From assembly GCF_012843875.1 (NCBI RefSeq), contig NZ_JABAFY010000009.1, forward strand, positions 1 through 64,000: DNA of 64,000 nt, written 5' to 3'. The stretch is from Desulfovibrio piger. Its GTDB lineage: Bacteria > Desulfobacterota > Desulfovibrionia > Desulfovibrionales > Desulfovibrionaceae. Under the pieces are notes generated by a model. The model did not search any database. It saw nothing but the letters and a program-made list of their open reading frames with translations, and was not told where the DNA came from. Shown one piece after another: positions 17,103-25,456 of the stretch. Both the position numbers and the translations under genes were made by a program. The first letter of the stretch is position 1. Each line of letters opens with the position of its first letter.

Positions 17103-18200
17103 TCACTTCAGAGCGGCGACACGGTCAGCCAGAGCCATGATGGTGTTGGCGTAGACCGTGGAGTGGTTGTAGCGCATCAGCAGGGCATGCTGGCGCTCGC
17201 GGGAAAGCCCGGCCTTCCAGCCGTGCCGGGCAAGATAGTGGGAAAGGCTGGCCACGGCATCGGGCACGGTGAACAGGTCCACACGGCCGTCGCCGTCGCC
17301 GTCCGCACCGTAGGTGGCGATATTGGACGGCATGAACTGGCACAGGCCCACGGCGCCGTAGATGGAACCGGGCAGATGTTCCGGCGGCACGCGGTCGCGC
17401 AGCATGTGCTCCACCAGGGCCCTGGTCTCCTTGTAGGCCCAGTCCGCACGCTTGGGCATGGTCTCGGCGATCCAGTCCATGTGCCGCTCATGGTCGCGCA
17501 GCTGCGGCAGCCAGTCGCTGATGCTCTCCGGCGTCCGGCTCACGGCCATGCTGGCCAGGGTGTAGAAGGCGTTCTCCGAGGTATCGCCCAGCACCTTGCC
17601 GAGGCGGGTCTCCACAAACAACAGGGCCGCCGCGATGGACGAAGGCACGCCGTAACGCTGCTCCGCCTGGCGGAAGGTCTTGCTGTTGGCCGAGATGAAC
17701 TGGCGGCACAAACGCGCGTTGGCGTCCGTGACCACGCCCTTGTAATACTGCGCCTGCGGCTTGTCCGAAGGCGGCGCGGGAAAGAACTTGCGATTGTACA
17801 GAGCCTTGATCTTGCGGCCCATGGGCGACTGGGTGGGCGTGGCAGGCAGGCCCGCCAGCAAGGCGTCCACCTTGGGCCCGGAGATGCCGTCGGCAGCCAG
17901 ACGGCGCGACAAATCCTTCCAGGCAGAGGCCACGGCCGGAGAGGACGGGCGTACGGTCTTGGGCGCGGGGGACGCCACAGGCGTCACCACAGCCGGGGCC
18001 GCGGGAGAAGGCCCGAGGGAGCGTTCCTTGATGCCGTCATCGCTGCCGCCCGACGCGGACGGCGGCTCCAGGATCACGGTGCCGCTGGCCACTACGTCAT
18101 CCACGGGTTCTTTGCCGCCGCAAGCGGCCAGCAGCAGACAACACAGGGCACACAGGACGAGACGCAGGGCTCTGCGTCCGCCCCTGGTGGAGATGCTCAT
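17103..18200 (-). CDS. Membrane-bound lytic murein transglycosylase, MltB type (SLT_2)
   Basis: 365 residues from MSISTRGGRR, fixed by AGGAGG at the end of the preceding gene. A lipoprotein signal ends in LLLAACGGK (lipidated Cys27). After a Pro/Ser-rich linker, the SLT_2 catalytic domain starts near residue 95, with catalytic Glu197 in LLFVETRLGKVLG and the family motifs AVGLCQFMPSNI and DADGDGRVDLF-like YGADGDGDGRVDLF. It cleaves peptidoglycan at the inner face of the outer membrane. Translationally linked to the S24-type regulator gene (1-base gap). Confidence 0.9.
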   Translation of the reverse strand: MSISTRGGRRALRLVLCALCCLLLAACGGKEPVDDVVASGTVILEPPSASGGSDDGIKERSLGPSPAAPAVVTPVASPAPKTVRPSSPAVASAWKDLSRRLAADGISGPKVDALLAGLPATPTQSPMGRKIKALYNRKFFPAPPSDKPQAQYYKGVVTDANARLCRQFISANSKTFRQAEQRYGVPSSIAAALLFVETRLGKVLGDTSENAFYTLASMAVSRTPESISDWLPQLRDHERHMDWIAETMPKRADWAYKETRALVEHMLRDRVPPEHLPGSIYGAVGLCQFMPSNIATYGADGDGDGRVDLFTVPDAVASLSHYLARHGWKAGLSRERQHALLMRYNHSTVYANTIMALADRVAALK

Positions 18201-18201
18201 G

Positions 18202-18891
18202 CTATACCTCCTGGAAAGTCCAGACCACACGCCCCAGCATACGGCGCTGCAACAGGGCGGCATCCAGGGATGTTTCGGGATAATCCGGGGACTGGGCCCT
18301 CAGAACATAGCCCTGCTGCGGGCCGTCCAGAAACACCTGGCGGACAACCACCCCTTCCAGCGGGGCGAACAGGGCGTAGGTCCTGCCGGAGACAGGGGCC
18401 AGATCCTCGACGTCTACCCCGATGTAGGCCCCTTCGCGCAGCAAAGGCTCCATGGCCTGGCCGCGCAGGCGCAGCACTTGCAGCGAGGGCCGCAAGAAGG
18501 CCTGCGGCAGGGGGACCCTGCCGGAAACAGACAGAGCGGGCCTGGGGACCTCGTCCGTATAGACACAGGCCATATCGTAGACGTCCACCACAGTAGACCG
18601 GGTGAAGTCGTCCCCGTAGCAGGCCACGGTCTCGGCCAGGGCCTGGGGGGCCTCCTGGGGACAGTAGCCTTTTTCCGTACGCAGATAGAGGGGGCCCACC
18701 CCGTACTTGAGCCAGTCGGGGTTGAGGCCGAAACGCTCGAAGAGCTTCATGTACCAGTCGCCCGGCACAGAATCACGGCGCTTGGCGTCCGAGATGCTGG
18801 ACTGGCGGATATTGAGCAACTCCGCCAGCTCCACCTGGGTACGACAATTGGCGGCCAGCTTGATGCGTTCGTAGATTTCCGTAAAGCCCAT
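18202..18891 (-). CDS. CI/LexA-type regulator with an S24-like domain lacking the catalytic dyad
   Basis: 229 residues. The N-terminal HTH (about 4-68; RTQVELAELLNIRQSSISDAKRR, then DWYMKLFERFGLNPDWLKYG) matches the phage CI-repressor HTH family common in deltaproteobacteria. The C-terminal half has the S24 fold, but the expected G-D-S-M-x-P serine is Ala146 (GQAMEPL) and the usual catalytic Lys is Arg184 (GVVVRQVF). Self-cleavage therefore looks impossible. It sits between hflC (7-base gap) and an MltB-type gene in a membrane-quality-control operon, so a housekeeping or envelope-stress regulator is more likely than a prophage remnant. Confidence 0.82.
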   Translation of the reverse strand: MGFTEIYERIKLAANCRTQVELAELLNIRQSSISDAKRRDSVPGDWYMKLFERFGLNPDWLKYGVGPLYLRTEKGYCPQEAPQALAETVACYGDDFTRSTVVDVYDMACVYTDEVPRPALSVSGRVPLPQAFLRPSLQVLRLRGQAMEPLLREGAYIGVDVEDLAPVSGRTYALFAPLEGVVVRQVFLDGPQQGYVLRAQSPDYPETSLDAALLQRRMLGRVVWTFQEV

Positions 18892-18898
18892 GGTCCAC

Positions 18899-19747
18899 CT
18901 ACTTCTGCAAATCCAGCAAGGGCACCTGACTGCCCAGCACCATCTTGCTGTTCTCCTTAAAGGACTTGCGCAGGGCGTCGAGCCAGCGCTGATAGGAATA
19001 GAATTCCGGCGACTTGCCGTAGGCCGCGGCGTAGACGGCGGCCGCCTGGGCATCGCCCTGACCATAGAGCACCTGGGCCTCGCGGTTGGCCTCGGCAAGG
19101 ATGAGGGCCTTCTGCCGGTCAGCATCGGAACGGATGCGCGTGGCCTCTTCCTGGCCTTCGGAACGGTACTGCTTGGCCTGGCGTTCACGCTCGGCCCGCA
19201 TGCGGTCGAAGATGGAGCGCTGGTTTTCCGTGGGCAGGTCGGTGCGCTTGATGCGCACATCCAGCACCTCCACCCCGTAGGGCTTCATGAGGTCGGAGAC
19301 CTTTTCCGTCACGCGGGTCATAATGGTGGCGCGCTCCTTGGAGACCACCTCGGTCAGGGTGTAGGCGCCCACCAGGGCCCGCAGCTGCGAATAGACCACG
19401 TCGTCCAGACGGGCCTGCGCACCGGGGATGGTACGCATGGTGCGGTAGAACTGTAGGGGATCACTGATGCGCCAGCGGGCGTAGTTGTCCAGCACGATGG
19501 TCTTTTTGTCCACGGTGAAGGCCTCGCGCGAGCTGGCGGCGTAATCGAGCACGCGGGCATCAAAATAAACGACCTTCTGGATGAAGGGCAGCTTGAAGTG
19601 CAGGCCGGGCCGGTAGATCTCGGGCAGGGGGTCACCCAGCTGGAGCACCAAGGCCTGCTGGGTCTGGTGCACGGTGAAGCAGCACTGGGTTACAAAAACG
19701 GCCAGTACCAGCAGCAACACACCGTAAAGAAGGGGATTCTTGGTCAT
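18899..19747 (-). CDS. hflC: HflC, SPFH-domain membrane protein
   Basis: 282 residues: an N-terminal membrane helix (9-27), then the SPFH/band-7 domain (GLHFKLPFIQKVVYFDARVLDY) and a coiled-coil helix rich in Glu, Arg and Ala (about 185-250). With HflK it forms the large periplasmic cage around FtsH that limits access of substrates to the protease. The start overlaps the hflK stop in a TAATG junction. Confidence 0.94.
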   Translation of the reverse strand: MTKNPLLYGVLLLVLAVFVTQCCFTVHQTQQALVLQLGDPLPEIYRPGLHFKLPFIQKVVYFDARVLDYAASSREAFTVDKKTIVLDNYARWRISDPLQFYRTMRTIPGAQARLDDVVYSQLRALVGAYTLTEVVSKERATIMTRVTEKVSDLMKPYGVEVLDVRIKRTDLPTENQRSIFDRMRAERERQAKQYRSEGQEEATRIRSDADRQKALILAEANREAQVLYGQGDAQAAAVYAAAYGKSPEFYSYQRWLDALRKSFKENSKMVLGSQVPLLDLQK

Positions 19748-20904
19748 TATTTCTTCTCCGAGGGCAGGACGCCGAAAGCGGGCGTACCCGGAAGAGGCAT
19801 ATGCGGCAGCACCTTGCCGGAGACGCCGCTGTCCAGCAGGGTCTTATCCTTGGAAGCGGCCAGGATCTCTTCCATGGCCTCATAATACAGGCGCTGGCGG
19901 GTCACGTCGGGAGCCTTTTCGTATTCCTGACGCAGGGCATCGAAACGGCGGGACTCACCTTCGGCCTGCTGTAGGCGCGCCACCCGGTAGGCCTCGGCCT
20001 TGTTGAGGATGGCCGCGGCCTCACCGCGAGCCTGCGGCAGCAGTGCGTTGCGGTAGGCCTCCGCCTCGTTGATGATGCGGCTCTTGTCTTCGCGGGCACT
20101 GGCCACGTCCTTGAAGGCATCGCTCACTTCCTGCGGCGGATGCACGTCCTGCATCTGTACGGCCAGCACCTGGATACCGGCCTCGTAGCGGTCCAGGACC
20201 TCCTGGAGCAGCACCGTGGCGTCGCTCTGGATCTTCAGCTTGCCGTCGGTGATGGCCGAATCGATGAGGCTGTTGCCGATGACCTCGCGCATGGCGGCCT
20301 CGGCGGCGTTACGCACCAGGTTGGTGGGGTCGCTGATGTTGAACAGGTACTTGACCGCGTCGCTGATCTTGTACTGCACGCTGAACTGGACGTTGACGAT
20401 GTTCTCGTCACCGGTGAGCATGGAGGCTTCCTTGGGCACGCTGCGCAGCTCGCCCTGACGGAAGGTGGTGGCCTGCCCGGTGGAGCGGAAGCCCACCTCG
20501 CAGCGCAGCACCTGGGTCACCTGGGGCTTGTAGACGGTCTCGATGGGAGCGGGCAGCGCGTAATGGGGGCCGGGGCCTTCGGTGCGGTCGTACTTGCCGA
20601 AGCGCAGCACCACGCCCTCCTCGTCAGGGTTGACGATATAGATGCCCGACAAGAGCCACAGGCCCACCAGGCCCAGCACCAGCCAGATCACCATGCCGCC
20701 CGGCATCTTCATGCCGGAAAGCTTTTTCAGGGCATTCCTGCCGTCGAAGCCGTTACCGTCGCCCCCGTTGCCGGAAGGCGAACGCCGGGCGCGCCGGGGC
20801 TGTTCGTCCTGAGTGTCGTTATCATCACCGAAGAGCGGACGGGAGGGGCGCTGCCCCTGCTGCCGTTGCCGTTTTTCCTGCAATTTATCCCAATCCCAAG
20901 TCAT
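19747..20904 (-). CDS. hflK: HflK, SPFH-domain partner of HflC
   Basis: 385 residues. A cytoplasmic, charged and Gly/Arg-rich N-terminus (1-65) precedes a membrane helix at about 70-88 (VIWLVLGLVGLWLLSGIYIV) and the HflK SPFH domain starting NPDEEGVVLRFGKYDRTEGPGPHYALPAPIE. A long Ala/Glu/Arg helix (about 255-340) follows. First gene of hflK-hflC-regulator-mltB-like. Two good promoters lie upstream with a long leader. Confidence 0.94.
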   Translation of the reverse strand: MTWDWDKLQEKRQRQQGQRPSRPLFGDDNDTQDEQPRRARRSPSGNGGDGNGFDGRNALKKLSGMKMPGGMVIWLVLGLVGLWLLSGIYIVNPDEEGVVLRFGKYDRTEGPGPHYALPAPIETVYKPQVTQVLRCEVGFRSTGQATTFRQGELRSVPKEASMLTGDENIVNVQFSVQYKISDAVKYLFNISDPTNLVRNAAEAAMREVIGNSLIDSAITDGKLKIQSDATVLLQEVLDRYEAGIQVLAVQMQDVHPPQEVSDAFKDVASAREDKSRIINEAEAYRNALLPQARGEAAAILNKAEAYRVARLQQAEGESRRFDALRQEYEKAPDVTRQRLYYEAMEEILAASKDKTLLDSGVSGKVLPHMPLPGTPAFGVLPSEKK

Positions 20905-21067
20905 GTGGAGGACATCCCTTTTGCTGAATGGGGTTAAAGAACGCCTTAGGACCGGCGATCACAGCCGGAGTGCCCGGCCCGTACGCCGTTGCCCGTGGCA
21001 GGAACCATCCTGCCGGAAGCCCGCTCATCCTGCGGGACATGCCTGACGAGCAAGATAAAGACTACAA

Positions 21068-21096
21068 ATATTAAGTTGATACGTCACTGTGGTCAA
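21068..21096 (-). promoter_or_regulatory. Sigma-70-type promoter for hflK (proximal)
   Basis: On the minus strand TTGACC (21091-21096), 17 bases, TAATAT (21068-21073). It would start a transcript about 155 bases before the hflK ATG. Confidence 0.75.
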
Positions 21097-21137
21097 GGCG
21101 AACGGTCTTTCCTGACGACCGGACACAAAATACGAGC

Positions 21138-21168
21138 ATTATAGTAAGAAATACCTGTCCTCTGTCAA
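21138..21168 (-). promoter_or_regulatory. Sigma-70-type promoter for hflK (distal)
   Basis: Perfect TTGACA (21163-21168) and TATAAT (21138-21143) on the minus strand, 19 bases apart; using TACTAT two bases earlier gives 16-17. It stands 70 bases upstream of the proximal promoter. Confidence 0.65.
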
Positions 21169-21192
21169 CGTGCCCGCCTTTCCGCATCATGT

Positions 21193-21235
21193 AAAAAAAA
21201 GTAAAACAGGGCCGCGGCGGCACCACGACCCTGTT
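21193..21235 (-). terminator. Intrinsic terminator after rnj
   Basis: AACAGGG/CCCTGTT stem with a GC-rich loop, then TTTACTTTTTTTT on the minus strand. It separates tolC-rnj from the hflK promoters. Confidence 0.85.
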
Positions 21236-21259
21236 CATTCCTGTAAAGATACAAAAGAG

Positions 21260-22924
21260 TTACACCTCGCTGACGATGGGGACGACCACCGGATCCCGTT
21301 CCAGGACCCGGCGGAAAAAGCTTCGCAACGAGGCCCGGATGCCTTCCTGCAGACGGGTGAGCTGCCCGGGGCGGACGGATTCGATCTCGTCCAGCACCAG
21401 GCATTTGGCATCTTCCAGCACATGGCTGTAGTGCTGCTCGAACACGAAGCCCTTGGAGAACATCTCCGGCCCGTGCAGCACGCTGCCGGTCTCGGCATCC
21501 AGCACCAGCACCACGATGACCATGCCCTCGTCGCCGAGGATGCGGCGCTCGCGCAGCACGGCCGAGCCCACGTCGCCCACGCCCTTGCCGTCCACCAGCG
21601 TGCATTCCACCGGCACGGGCGGCTCCAGACGGATGCCGTCCGGCAGCAGGGTCAGGGGACAGCCGTCCTCCAGCAGGACCACGTTGTCGGGCTTGACGCC
21701 GCACTCGCGCGCCAGCTGCCCGTGCTTGAACAGATGGCGGTACTCCCCGTGCACGGGCACGAAATATTCAGGCCGCACCGCGCCCAGCAGTTCGCGCAAC
21801 TCGTCACGGTGGGCGTGGCCCGAGGCATGGATGGCCCGCACGCTCTCGTACAGGACCGTGGCCCCCAGGCGATACATCTCGTTGATGAGGCGCGACACGG
21901 CCTTGACGTTGCCGGGGATCATGCGCGAGCTCATGACCACGGTGTCGCCCTTGCGGATGCTGAGCTGGCGGTGGCCGCCCAGCACCATGCGCGACAGCGC
22001 GGACAACGGTTCGCCCTGGGCGCCGGTCACCACCAGCACCAGCTGCTCGTCGGGCAGGTCGGGCACGCCGTTATGGGCGTTGAAAAAGCTGGGCGGCAGC
22101 TTGGCGATGCCCAGATCGCGGGCCATCTCGATATTGTTGGCCAGGGACTTGCCGCTGATGACCACGGTGCGCCCGCGCTCGCGCGCCAGGTCGAAGACTT
22201 CCTGGATGCGCTGGATGTGGCTGGAGAACAGCGTCACCACGATGCGGCCCGGGGCCTCGTCGAAGACCTTGCCCAGGGACTCCATGACGGCCCGTTCGGT
22301 GAGGGAACGGCCGTCGCGCTCCACATTGGTGGAATCGGAGAACAGCAGGCGCGCGCCCTCCGGCCCGGCGAAGTCGCGAAAGGTCGCCAGATCCGTGCCG
22401 CTGCCGGCCAGGGGCTGGGGATCGATCTTGAAGTCCCCGCTGTGGACGATGCGGCCCACGGGCGTCTCCACGCCCAGGCCGAAACCTTCGGGGATGGAAT
22501 GGCACACGGGGAAGAAATGGAAGGTCATGTCGCCCAGGGCCACCTGGTCACCGGGCTCCACCGGGCACAGCTCCACCCAGTCCAGCAGCTCGTGCTCCCT
22601 GAGCTTGTGCTCCACCAGGGCCAGGGTGAAATAGGAGCCGTAGATGCGCGTGCCGCGCAGCTGGGGCACCAGCCACGGCAGGGCGCCGATGTGGTCTTCG
22701 TGGCCGTGGGTCAGGACGATGCCCAGCAATTTGTCGCGCACGGCGCTCACCGCACCGAAATGCGGGATGACCACGTCCACGCCCAAATGGAAATCATCCG
22801 GGAACATCAGGCCGCAGTCCACCATGACCACGCCTGCGGAAGTCTCCCACAGCTGGCAGTTGAGACCGATCTCCCCCAGACCACCCAGGGGGGTCACTGT
22901 CAAAAATTGTTCAGAATCACTCAT
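21260..22924 (-). CDS. rnj: Ribonuclease J
   Basis: 554 residues from MSDSEQFLTVTPLGG. The metallo-beta-lactamase core has GGLGEIG, the metal site HGHEDHIG (His73, His75, Asp77, His78), HSIPEGFGL, GDFKID, and the beta-CASP motifs VTGAQGEPLSALSRM and HASGHAHRDELRELL. RNase J is an exo-/endonuclease for mRNA decay and rRNA maturation. It starts 10 bases after the tolC stop with only a weak ribosome site; an upstream ATG at 22957 would overlap tolC. Probably co-transcribed with tolC. Confidence 0.94.
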   Translation of the reverse strand: MSDSEQFLTVTPLGGLGEIGLNCQLWETSAGVVMVDCGLMFPDDFHLGVDVVIPHFGAVSAVRDKLLGIVLTHGHEDHIGALPWLVPQLRGTRIYGSYFTLALVEHKLREHELLDWVELCPVEPGDQVALGDMTFHFFPVCHSIPEGFGLGVETPVGRIVHSGDFKIDPQPLAGSGTDLATFRDFAGPEGARLLFSDSTNVERDGRSLTERAVMESLGKVFDEAPGRIVVTLFSSHIQRIQEVFDLARERGRTVVISGKSLANNIEMARDLGIAKLPPSFFNAHNGVPDLPDEQLVLVVTGAQGEPLSALSRMVLGGHRQLSIRKGDTVVMSSRMIPGNVKAVSRLINEMYRLGATVLYESVRAIHASGHAHRDELRELLGAVRPEYFVPVHGEYRHLFKHGQLARECGVKPDNVVLLEDGCPLTLLPDGIRLEPPVPVECTLVDGKGVGDVGSAVLRERRILGDEGMVIVVLVLDAETGSVLHGPEMFSKGFVFEQHYSHVLEDAKCLVLDEIESVRPGQLTRLQEGIRASLRSFFRRVLERDPVVVPIVSEV

Positions 22925-22934
22925 ACGGGACCGT

Positions 22935-24416
22935 CTATTTTCTTCTGGCGGCGCCACCTTCCCGCAGCAGGTCGGGATGATATTCGCCCATGGCTACATA
23001 GATCTGGGAAAGGGCCGTCAGGTAGTCGGCCTTGGCACCGGTCAAAGAGGACTGGGCCGAAGTGAGGTTGGCCGAAGCGTCCAGTACGTCGAAGTTGGTG
23101 CCCACATGTTCGTGGTAACGGGCCAGGGCCACGTTATAGGCCTCCGTGGCCTGCGCAACGCTGTTCTGGGCCACGGCGATGCGCTTGCGGGCCTCCTGCA
23201 CGGCCAGATACTTGGACTTGATGTCGTAGCCCACTTCCAGCTTGAGGTTCTCCTGCTCGTAACGCATCTTGGTCACCTGCCAGCCGGCCTGCTTGTCGGC
23301 ATAGTAGGTGGTGCCCCATTCGAACACGTTCCAGGTGGCCTGCGCCCCCACTTCCCAGTTGGTGACGTGTGAGCCGTTCTCGCCGGAACGCTGCATGCCG
23401 GGCGTATTGCCGCTCTGCGTCATGCTGTAATAGCCCTCGATCTGGGGATAGTAGTCGCTCTGCACTTCCTTCTGGCTCTTGCGGGCGATCTCCACGGCCT
23501 TCTGGGCCACATACAGGTCGGGACGCTGGCGGTAGGCCAGCTCCAGACACTGCTCCAGCGTATAGCGGAAGCCCACTTCCTTGAGCGTACCGGTATAGGT
23601 ATTGACGGCCGTGGCGTCGAAGCCCAGCAGGGTATTGAGCCTGGCCAGGGCGGTGGCCTGGGTGTTCTCGGCCTCGATGAGCAGGCTCTCGGCCTCGCTC
23701 ACGTCCACCTCGGCCTGGAGCACGTCCAGACGGGGGCTCAGGCCCACTTCGAAATAGGCCTGGGCGATGCGCAGCTGTTCGCGCAGGCGGGTCAGGCTGT
23801 CGCGCATGCTGCGGGTGTTCTCACCGGCTTTCAGGTATTCCAGGAACGCCGTCTGCACCTGCTCGGTCATGTCCAGCTCGGCCTTGCGCAGCGAGGCCTT
23901 GTCGCTGTCGGCCTGCAGGGCGGCCTTCTGGTAGGTGGAGAGCAGGCGGAAGCCCTGGAAGATGGGCTGGGTCACTTCGACGCCCCAGCTGTAGACGCCC
24001 ATCTTGGGGTTCTTGGTGCCCATGGTGGCGGAAGGATCGCGCTTGCTCTCGGTCTTGGTGGCGGAATAGCTCACCCCCAGACGCGGCCCGAAGGCACCGC
24101 GCGCGGATTTTCGCCCTTCTTCGGAGGAACGGCTCTCGGCTTCCTGCGCCCCCAGGCCGGGGTTGAAGCGCAGGGCATGCTCCACGGCATCGGACATGCC
24201 GATGCTCTTGCCCGCCACGGGCCTGTCCGCCGTCTCGGCCGAGCGCTGGCCGGTATAGACGGGCTGCCGGGCAACGGCATCCTGCCGGCCGGCGGACGCG
24301 GCAAAAGAAGTCTGGGAAGACCCCAGCAGGACCACGCACAAGACCGCCGTGCCCAGATGCCGGACACAGCGCCCCCGGAAGGAAGAAAAGCTTTCCATCA
24401 ACATAGGGCGCAGCAT
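22935..24416 (-). CDS. TolC-family outer-membrane efflux/secretion channel
   Basis: 493 residues with a signal peptide (hydrophobic HLGTAVLCVVLLG, cleavage near SFAASA). Two OEP repeats are visible: ALRFNPGLGAQEAE and CLELAYRQRPDLYVAQKAVEIARKS each start a long coiled-coil pair, and the repeated RKRIAVAQNSVAQATEAYNVALARYHEHVGTNFDVLDA segment is typical of TolC. It forms the trimeric exit duct for type I secretion or drug efflux; no inner-membrane partner is adjacent. GGTGAGGG precedes the ATG. It is divergent from the sigma-54 TauE operon. Confidence 0.9.
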   Translation of the reverse strand: MLRPMLMESFSSFRGRCVRHLGTAVLCVVLLGSSQTSFAASAGRQDAVARQPVYTGQRSAETADRPVAGKSIGMSDAVEHALRFNPGLGAQEAESRSSEEGRKSARGAFGPRLGVSYSATKTESKRDPSATMGTKNPKMGVYSWGVEVTQPIFQGFRLLSTYQKAALQADSDKASLRKAELDMTEQVQTAFLEYLKAGENTRSMRDSLTRLREQLRIAQAYFEVGLSPRLDVLQAEVDVSEAESLLIEAENTQATALARLNTLLGFDATAVNTYTGTLKEVGFRYTLEQCLELAYRQRPDLYVAQKAVEIARKSQKEVQSDYYPQIEGYYSMTQSGNTPGMQRSGENGSHVTNWEVGAQATWNVFEWGTTYYADKQAGWQVTKMRYEQENLKLEVGYDIKSKYLAVQEARKRIAVAQNSVAQATEAYNVALARYHEHVGTNFDVLDASANLTSAQSSLTGAKADYLTALSQIYVAMGEYHPDLLREGGAARRK

Positions 24417-24490
24417 ACACCCTCACCCGCGGGCTTGCAATGCGCTTTCTATGTTCCCCGGGGGCTGGAGCGAGCCTTGTGCCTTTCACA

Positions 24491-24511
24491 TCGATATGTA
24501 TCAGATATCGA
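24491..24511. promoter_or_regulatory. Palindrome upstream of the sigma-54 promoter (candidate activator site 1)
   Basis: TCGATAT-GTATCAG-ATATCGA: perfect 7-base inverted arms around 7 bases, about 100 bases before the -24 element, the position of an enhancer-binding-protein site. Confidence 0.55.
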
Positions 24512-24542
24512 AAGTTTCATCTCTATTTTGCAAAAAACGCAT

Positions 24543-24560
24543 CATGTCACAATTGACATG
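24543..24560. promoter_or_regulatory. Palindrome upstream of the sigma-54 promoter (candidate activator site 2)
   Basis: CATGTCA-CAAT-TGACATG: perfect 7-base arms around 4 bases, centred about 60 bases before the -24 element. The following 45 bases are almost pure A/T and could bend readily (an IHF-type role is possible). Confidence 0.55.
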
Positions 24561-24610
24561 TTTTTAAATAAAATAAAATAAAAACAATATATTATAAAAA
24601 ATTTTATCCT

Positions 24611-24625
24611 TGGCACGCTGTTTGC
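24611..24625 (+). promoter_or_regulatory. Sigma-54 promoter of the TauE-sulfotransferase-transporter operon
   Basis: TGGCAC (24611-24616), 5 bases, TTGC (24622-24625): a perfect -24/-12 element. Transcription should start near 24636. This rules out the GTG at 24633 as a start codon and supports the ATG at 24660. Confidence 0.92.
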
Positions 24626-24659
24626 TTAACTTGTGAACAACATCACATCGGAGCAAATC

Positions 24660-25409
24660 ATGATCATCCTTCTTCTCATCGTCGCCCTGATCGTCGGCGG
24701 GCTTATTGGAACTGTCGGCGTGGGTGGCATCCTGCTGATCCCCGCCCTGAGCGCCTTCGGTGGCCTGACCACCCATGCGGCCATGGCCACGTCCCTGTTC
24801 AGCTTCATCTTTACCGGCATCTTGGGGACCTGGCTGTACTGCAAGCACGGCAGCATCAACTGGGGCATCACCATCCCGGTCTGTATCGGCGGCCTTATAG
24901 GCGGTTATCCCGGTGCCCTGGCCAATGCCATCGCCCCGGCCTGGATCCTCAATCTCATCCTGGGGTGCATCATCATCTTTGCGGGCATCTATGCCCTGTT
25001 CCCTGCCAAGGGCGGCACCATCACCTACCGTCCCGGTGACGGACGGCAGCGTCTGCAGCTGCTTCTCATCGGCGCTACCGTAGGCTTTGGCTCGGGCCTG
25101 ACAGGTGTTGGCGGCCCCGTGCTTTCCGTGCCCCTCATGGTCATCCTGGGCTTTACGCCCCTCACGTCCATCGCCACCAGCCAGGTCATCCAGATCACGG
25201 CTGCCACTTCCGGTTCCATCAGTAACTTCGCCAACGGTTTCGTCGACCTGCACATGGCCCTTCTGGTCACGGTCGCCGAACTTGTCGGCGTCGTGGCCGG
25301 CGCCAAGCTGGCCCACAGCGTCTCGTCCGGCGTCCTGAAAAAAATGGTTTCAGTCGTCTGCATCATCGTAGGTGCCTTCATTTTCGTCCGTGCGCTTCTG
25401 CAGGCCTGA
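24660..25409 (+). CDS. TauE/SafE-family permease (first copy)
   Basis: 249 residues, seven to eight hydrophobic helices. The family's duplicated glycine motifs are present: GGLIGTVGVGGILLIPAL in the first half and GFGSGLTGVGGPVLSVPLMVILG in the second. TauE/SafE proteins export sulfite or organosulfonates or move related anions. Start chosen at MIILLLIVALIVGG, preceded by CGGAG and lying just downstream of the predicted sigma-54 start site. First gene of an operon with a sulfotransferase and an SLC13-type transporter. Substrate not determinable. Confidence 0.88.
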   Translation: MIILLLIVALIVGGLIGTVGVGGILLIPALSAFGGLTTHAAMATSLFSFIFTGILGTWLYCKHGSINWGITIPVCIGGLIGGYPGALANAIAPAWILNLILGCIIIFAGIYALFPAKGGTITYRPGDGRQRLQLLLIGATVGFGSGLTGVGGPVLSVPLMVILGFTPLTSIATSQVIQITAATSGSISNFANGFVDLHMALLVTVAELVGVVAGAKLAHSVSSGVLKKMVSVVCIIVGAFIFVRALLQA

Positions 25410-25456
25410 TCGAAAACATCCCCAACATTCCCCAAATCCCCAACAAGGAGACCCCC

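Noticed and set aside
14865-18596. A 1243-codon plus-strand open frame
   Set aside because: It runs antisense to three well-supported minus-strand genes, has no ribosome site or domain, and its Arg/Gly/His-rich composition is typical of GC-rich antisense frames.
18202-18891. Prophage remnant suggested by the CI-like regulator
   Set aside because: No integrase, structural or other phage gene is nearby, and the gene is tightly packed in an hflKC operon.
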